A DNA stretch of 64,000 nucleotides, from assembly GCF_014805625.2 (NCBI RefSeq), contig NW_023998431.1:4120168-4184167 (forward strand). Direction: 5' to 3'. This document shows, piece by piece, positions 61,145-64,000 of this stretch. The stretch is from Glossina fuscipes (Eukaryota > Arthropoda > Insecta > Diptera > Glossinidae). The notes beneath the pieces were generated by a model. That model saw nothing but the letters and a program-made list of their open reading frames with translations. It had not been told where the DNA came from and searched no databases. The translations under genes were made by a program, and so were the position numbers. How positions within the stretch are numbered: position 1 is the first letter of the stretch; the number at the start of each line of letters is the position of its first letter.

Positions 61145-61256
61145 ATACATATAAACATTTTTTTATATTCCGTTAATGTTCGTTAAAAACTATATGCTTT
61201 TCTTCTCATAATTTTTAAGTGTGTACAGTAAGTGAAGCAACCACAAGGTAACAAAA
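61145..61256. repeat. 112-bp direct repeat, right copy
   Basis: ATACATATAAACATTTTTTT to AGCAACCACAAGGTAACAAAA. After it the flanking sequence goes on as TACTTGGGC, whereas the left copy runs into CCCTCACC. Confidence 0.9.
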
Positions 61257-62051
61257 TACTTGGGCTTACTTTTATGTATTTATGTATTTATGTATTTTTT
61301 TGTTTATTACGTCTATTAATTAACAACTCTTATAAAGATTGACGAGAAATGAAGGGGAAAAAAAATCTTTTTATTTATTGAGTATTAGTTTTTATGAACT
61401 ATGAATGAATATTTGCTATCATTTCAAATCACATACCGTTAACATATTTTTAACTTGTTTATGTTGTTTTTTGTTTTCCATTTCACATTATTTATAGTGT
61501 TAAAACTCTACTCTCTATCTGTTATATACTTTTTCTTTTATCTAAATTTGGTATCATTAGCAAATTATTGTTTGATGGTTAGTACAAGGATGCTGTTCTT
61601 CTTTCTTAAATTAACCTTAAATAATGAAAGGCTTAAGAAATTTGAATTAAATTTGCATTTCTTACCTATGCCTTAGTTTAATACATATTCATGAGTGACT
61701 TAAGAGGAGATTGTAAGCAATAGGAAATAACGGAAAAATACTTCATTAACCTCAATTCTGTTTATTTTAACTATTCGAACTACCGCAGCATACACATAAT
61801 CCAATTATCTCGGTCCCCTTTTAACTTCCGAGTTATATAAAAGTGTAATGAAGCACAGGCATATGCACATGTGTGTTTGCAGGGAGTTTAGATCAATGGA
61901 AAATTTTAGGTCTGTCCATCGGTCTGTCTTTTGTGAAAACTTAAAAATAAGCAAAAATCAACATATCAAGCTACTAATAGCTAAAGTACCAAAACGGTCC
62001 CGAAAAAATTTAAAAAATTTTCATCCATATTATCGCTTTTCATTATATATC

Positions 62052-62150
62052 GTATTATTATTATTATTATTATTATTATAAATTTCGCCAGAGAAATAAA
62101 TTCTAAGACTAAACTCTTAAAAGCATTAGCATCTAAGGCTATCGGCTTTA
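62052..62150 (-). mobile_element. SINE type a, 5'-truncated, minus copy
   Basis: Plus-strand order is (TTA)n, AATTTCGCCAGAGAAATAAA, TTCTAAGACTAAACTC, AGCATCTAAGGCTATCGG. It is nearly the reverse complement of 47546-47636, so the two share a recent source. Confidence 0.8.
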
Positions 62151-63184
62151 TATATATATCGTAGTCGATACTAATTTGAAGGTTTTGTTAGGGTCTTATC
62201 GCAGATGAGATAATAGTAATTCACAACTTATTGATCATGATAGAGAAAGGTGGACCTAAGATGTTTTAAGCAAAATCTTGAGCGGATCGAAAGGACGCAG
62301 AACCGTTCGCTAAAAGTCTTCGAAACGAATAAGTAAGTAAAGGAACGAGAAAACTTCGATTTGTATTTTCGTCACGATAGGATAGCCCCAAAATGTTTTA
62401 TTTTACAATATACGCCAATAAAGACACTGATGGAAGCAATCGATCCTTTCCATTACCGAATATGAGCTCACGTTAGCCAAATTAAGAGCATTTCGTTATA
62501 CATTATTGCTTTTATTATTATTTACTTAAAAATTTTCGCCAATTCAAAAATCGCATTTATTTCCGAAGATGGATCCGACTTCGCTTAGCAACGATCACGC
62601 GATTGCTTGCGAATAAATTTAAAGTACCCCATTTAAAATCGGGTGTTGATTTGAAAATATATGTGTATTCATTTTTATATCCATTAAACAGGTAAATTAG
62701 ATTGATTACATAACTTTAACGTAAAGAAATCAACAAACTTTTTCCATCCGCTTCATCAAATTACAAGCGACAATTTCCATCTTAAAAGCTTAAAGTGACC
62801 ACGAACAACTCCTTCTTGTTATTGTGTGCACAAACAAGTTCTGAGGTTTTTTTCTTTGCAATTTTGAAACTTTATTGAGAGAAATTGATACAATATATTT
62901 TATTCAAAATATTGTGCATTGCTAGGTACGACTTTTCCCTATTTTTCAGGCATCATACTTACTAGCGCTAACTTTTGTCATTGGGTTCGCTGGCTATTAG
63001 CTTAAAAAGTAGAATCATTGTGTGGTATTCAAATATTTTTAAATTTTATTAATATCGGCGCAGATTCTATGTTACGGGCATTCAAGAGCTCGAAAGAAAG
63101 TTCGTTAACCGATTCTTTGAAATTATTCTTCGCAACGCTTCTCAAAAACCGTTGGCCAACTTTTTATATGCCATGCCATTTGTT

Positions 63185-63465
63185 TTACAACGATATATTA
63201 AGTCTGTGCGAATGTACGCAACGCCCGAAAGGGACTTAAGATGGACCAAATTTTTATTATTTATATATCGGTATAAACCGATCGCTTGTCTACCGGTCCG
63301 CCTTGTTTTCTTGTGTTCAGCCTGCAGATCACAATTTTCGAGATACTCAGATCGGATAACTTTTTTGACTACTCCCAATGTAAGGCCTCGTTTTGAATAG
63401 TTTTTATATCAATAACTGTATTGAGCGAAGTGGTGTAGGAGATTTATTAGTGGGTTAATTTGAAA
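63185..63465 (+). mobile_element. Family A repeat, copy with a central deletion
   Basis: ATTAAGTCTGTGCGAATGTAC, GCAACGCCCGAAAGGG, GCCTGCAGATCACAATTTTCG, AGATCGGATAACTTTTTTGAC and GAGCGAAGTGGTGTAGGAG are in order. The GGCCCAAGGACGAA segment is missing between CGAGATACTC and AGATCGG. Confidence 0.6.
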
Positions 63466-63829
63466 CCGAGTGTAACTATTCAAGGTCGCATATGAAAGAG
63501 CGACGGGCACGCTAATTCTCGATGTCGAGAAATATAAAAACACTGCGTGTTTAAAACATTAGGAGAAATGTTTATACTTTCAATATGAACATTTTTTGTT
63601 TAGGTCGTTAAAATTGTAATTAACATCTGAAAGACGCACCACGTCATTCGGTTCGTTAGCTATTAATTTGGAACGTCCTTTGTAATTGTAATAAAAGATT
63701 TTCATTTGATTTTTATTCAATAACAAACCAGAGTGTGTTTTCCCATAATCCAAGCGGTCAAAATCGAATACAATTAAGTTTTGTGTCTCATTACTCTTAC
63801 GGATCGATTGCTACTTCAAAACGTTGAAA

Positions 63830-64000
63830 GTTAGGCCCTTCCATCATATGAAAATTTAGTTTTTATAGCAATAGAGTTGCACGTATCAGAAGTATTACTC
63901 CGTCCGATTTAAATTGTTCACATAAATTTAAAATGACCTAATATTGTTACTTGGTGATTTTCGTCGAGAGACTTTAAAAATTCCAGTTTTTTTTTCCCGG
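63830..64000 (+). mobile_element. Family C repeat (partial at window edge)
   Basis: CATCATATGAAAATTTAG, CCGTCCGATTTAAATTGTTC, ACATAAATTTAAAATGACC, GATTTTCGTCGAGAGAC and AAAAATTCCAG; same order as in 36960-37095. Confidence 0.5.

Larger units (their letters stand above)
57630..64000 (-). other. MICAL-like: 5' intron of MICAL-like (partial), running off the right edge
   Basis: Sequence upstream of the CH exon must be intronic, because that exon starts in phase 2 with an acceptor. No upstream exon, promoter or start codon of the gene could be recognised. The region holds the HDV-ribozyme-like element (59949-61256), a 5'-truncated SINE, and A- and C-family repeats. The stretches 57700-58950 and 61300-62040 show nothing else. 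Confidence 0.7.

Noticed and set aside
59949..61256. TRIM-type miniature LTR element with 112-bp LTRs
   Set aside because: The repeats do not begin TG and end CA, there is no primer-binding site or polypurine tract, and the HDV-like ribozyme at the junction points to a non-LTR element. Not fully excluded.
1..64000. CRISPR arrays, operons, bacterial or viral gene clusters
   Set aside because: No regular repeat-spacer pattern, no dense ORFs, and clear spliceosomal introns: the window is eukaryotic.

Overview
The window looks like a euchromatic intron-and-exon segment of an insect chromosome, most likely a higher (schizophoran) fly. It is AT-rich and full of A/T homopolymers, (TA)n and (GA)n microsatellites and old interspersed repeats. 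It contains no bacterial-type gene layout and no long intact ORF. The organism call is an inference from composition and from the fly-like MICAL-like protein; I cannot name the species.

Only one gene can be supported, a MICAL-like (CH + LIM) scaffold gene on the minus strand that spans nearly the whole window. Three exons are visible in transcription order: 57629-57445 (second half of the calponin-homology domain), 33214-33132 (short basic/proline linker) and 743-1 (LIM domain plus acidic tail, running off the left edge). Splice sites and phases agree at both junctions (phase 1, then phase 0). The introns are about 24.2 kb and 32.4 kb. The 5' part of the gene (first half of the CH domain) lies to the right, beyond what I can identify, and the 3' part lies to the left of base 1.

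Almost everything else is intronic and made of decayed mobile DNA. I see: a short interspersed family (A, about 330 bp, roughly 15 copies in both orientations); a second family (B) ending in a CTGATCAAGAATATAT-like motif; a third, AT-rich family (C) that sits next to A in two places; two SINE types sharing a class-II (Ser/Leu-like) tRNA head but with different bodies, one ending in (AAT)n; a non-LTR reverse-transcriptase pseudogene at about 30.6-31.8 kb that has lost its catalytic core; and fragments of mariner-type transposases at about 2.5 kb and 42.9 kb.

The most interesting locus is 59949-61256, near the right end. An island of about 1.08 kb, richer in G+C than its surroundings, is flanked by 112-113 bp imperfect direct repeats. 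It begins with a sequence matching the hepatitis-delta-like (HDV-like) self-cleaving ribozyme core: P2, P3, P1', GGGCAAC, a UUCG-capped P4 and GGCGAA, lacking only the 5' strand of P1. Inside are three copies of a hairpin-forming module. This fits a 5'-truncated, probably non-autonomous non-LTR retroelement.

Two assembly features matter. A 100-N gap at 5570-5669 sits between a T run and an AAT repeat. A 10-N gap at 36836-36845 separates two 421-bp copies that are about 98% identical, probably a collapsed or duplicated haplotype.
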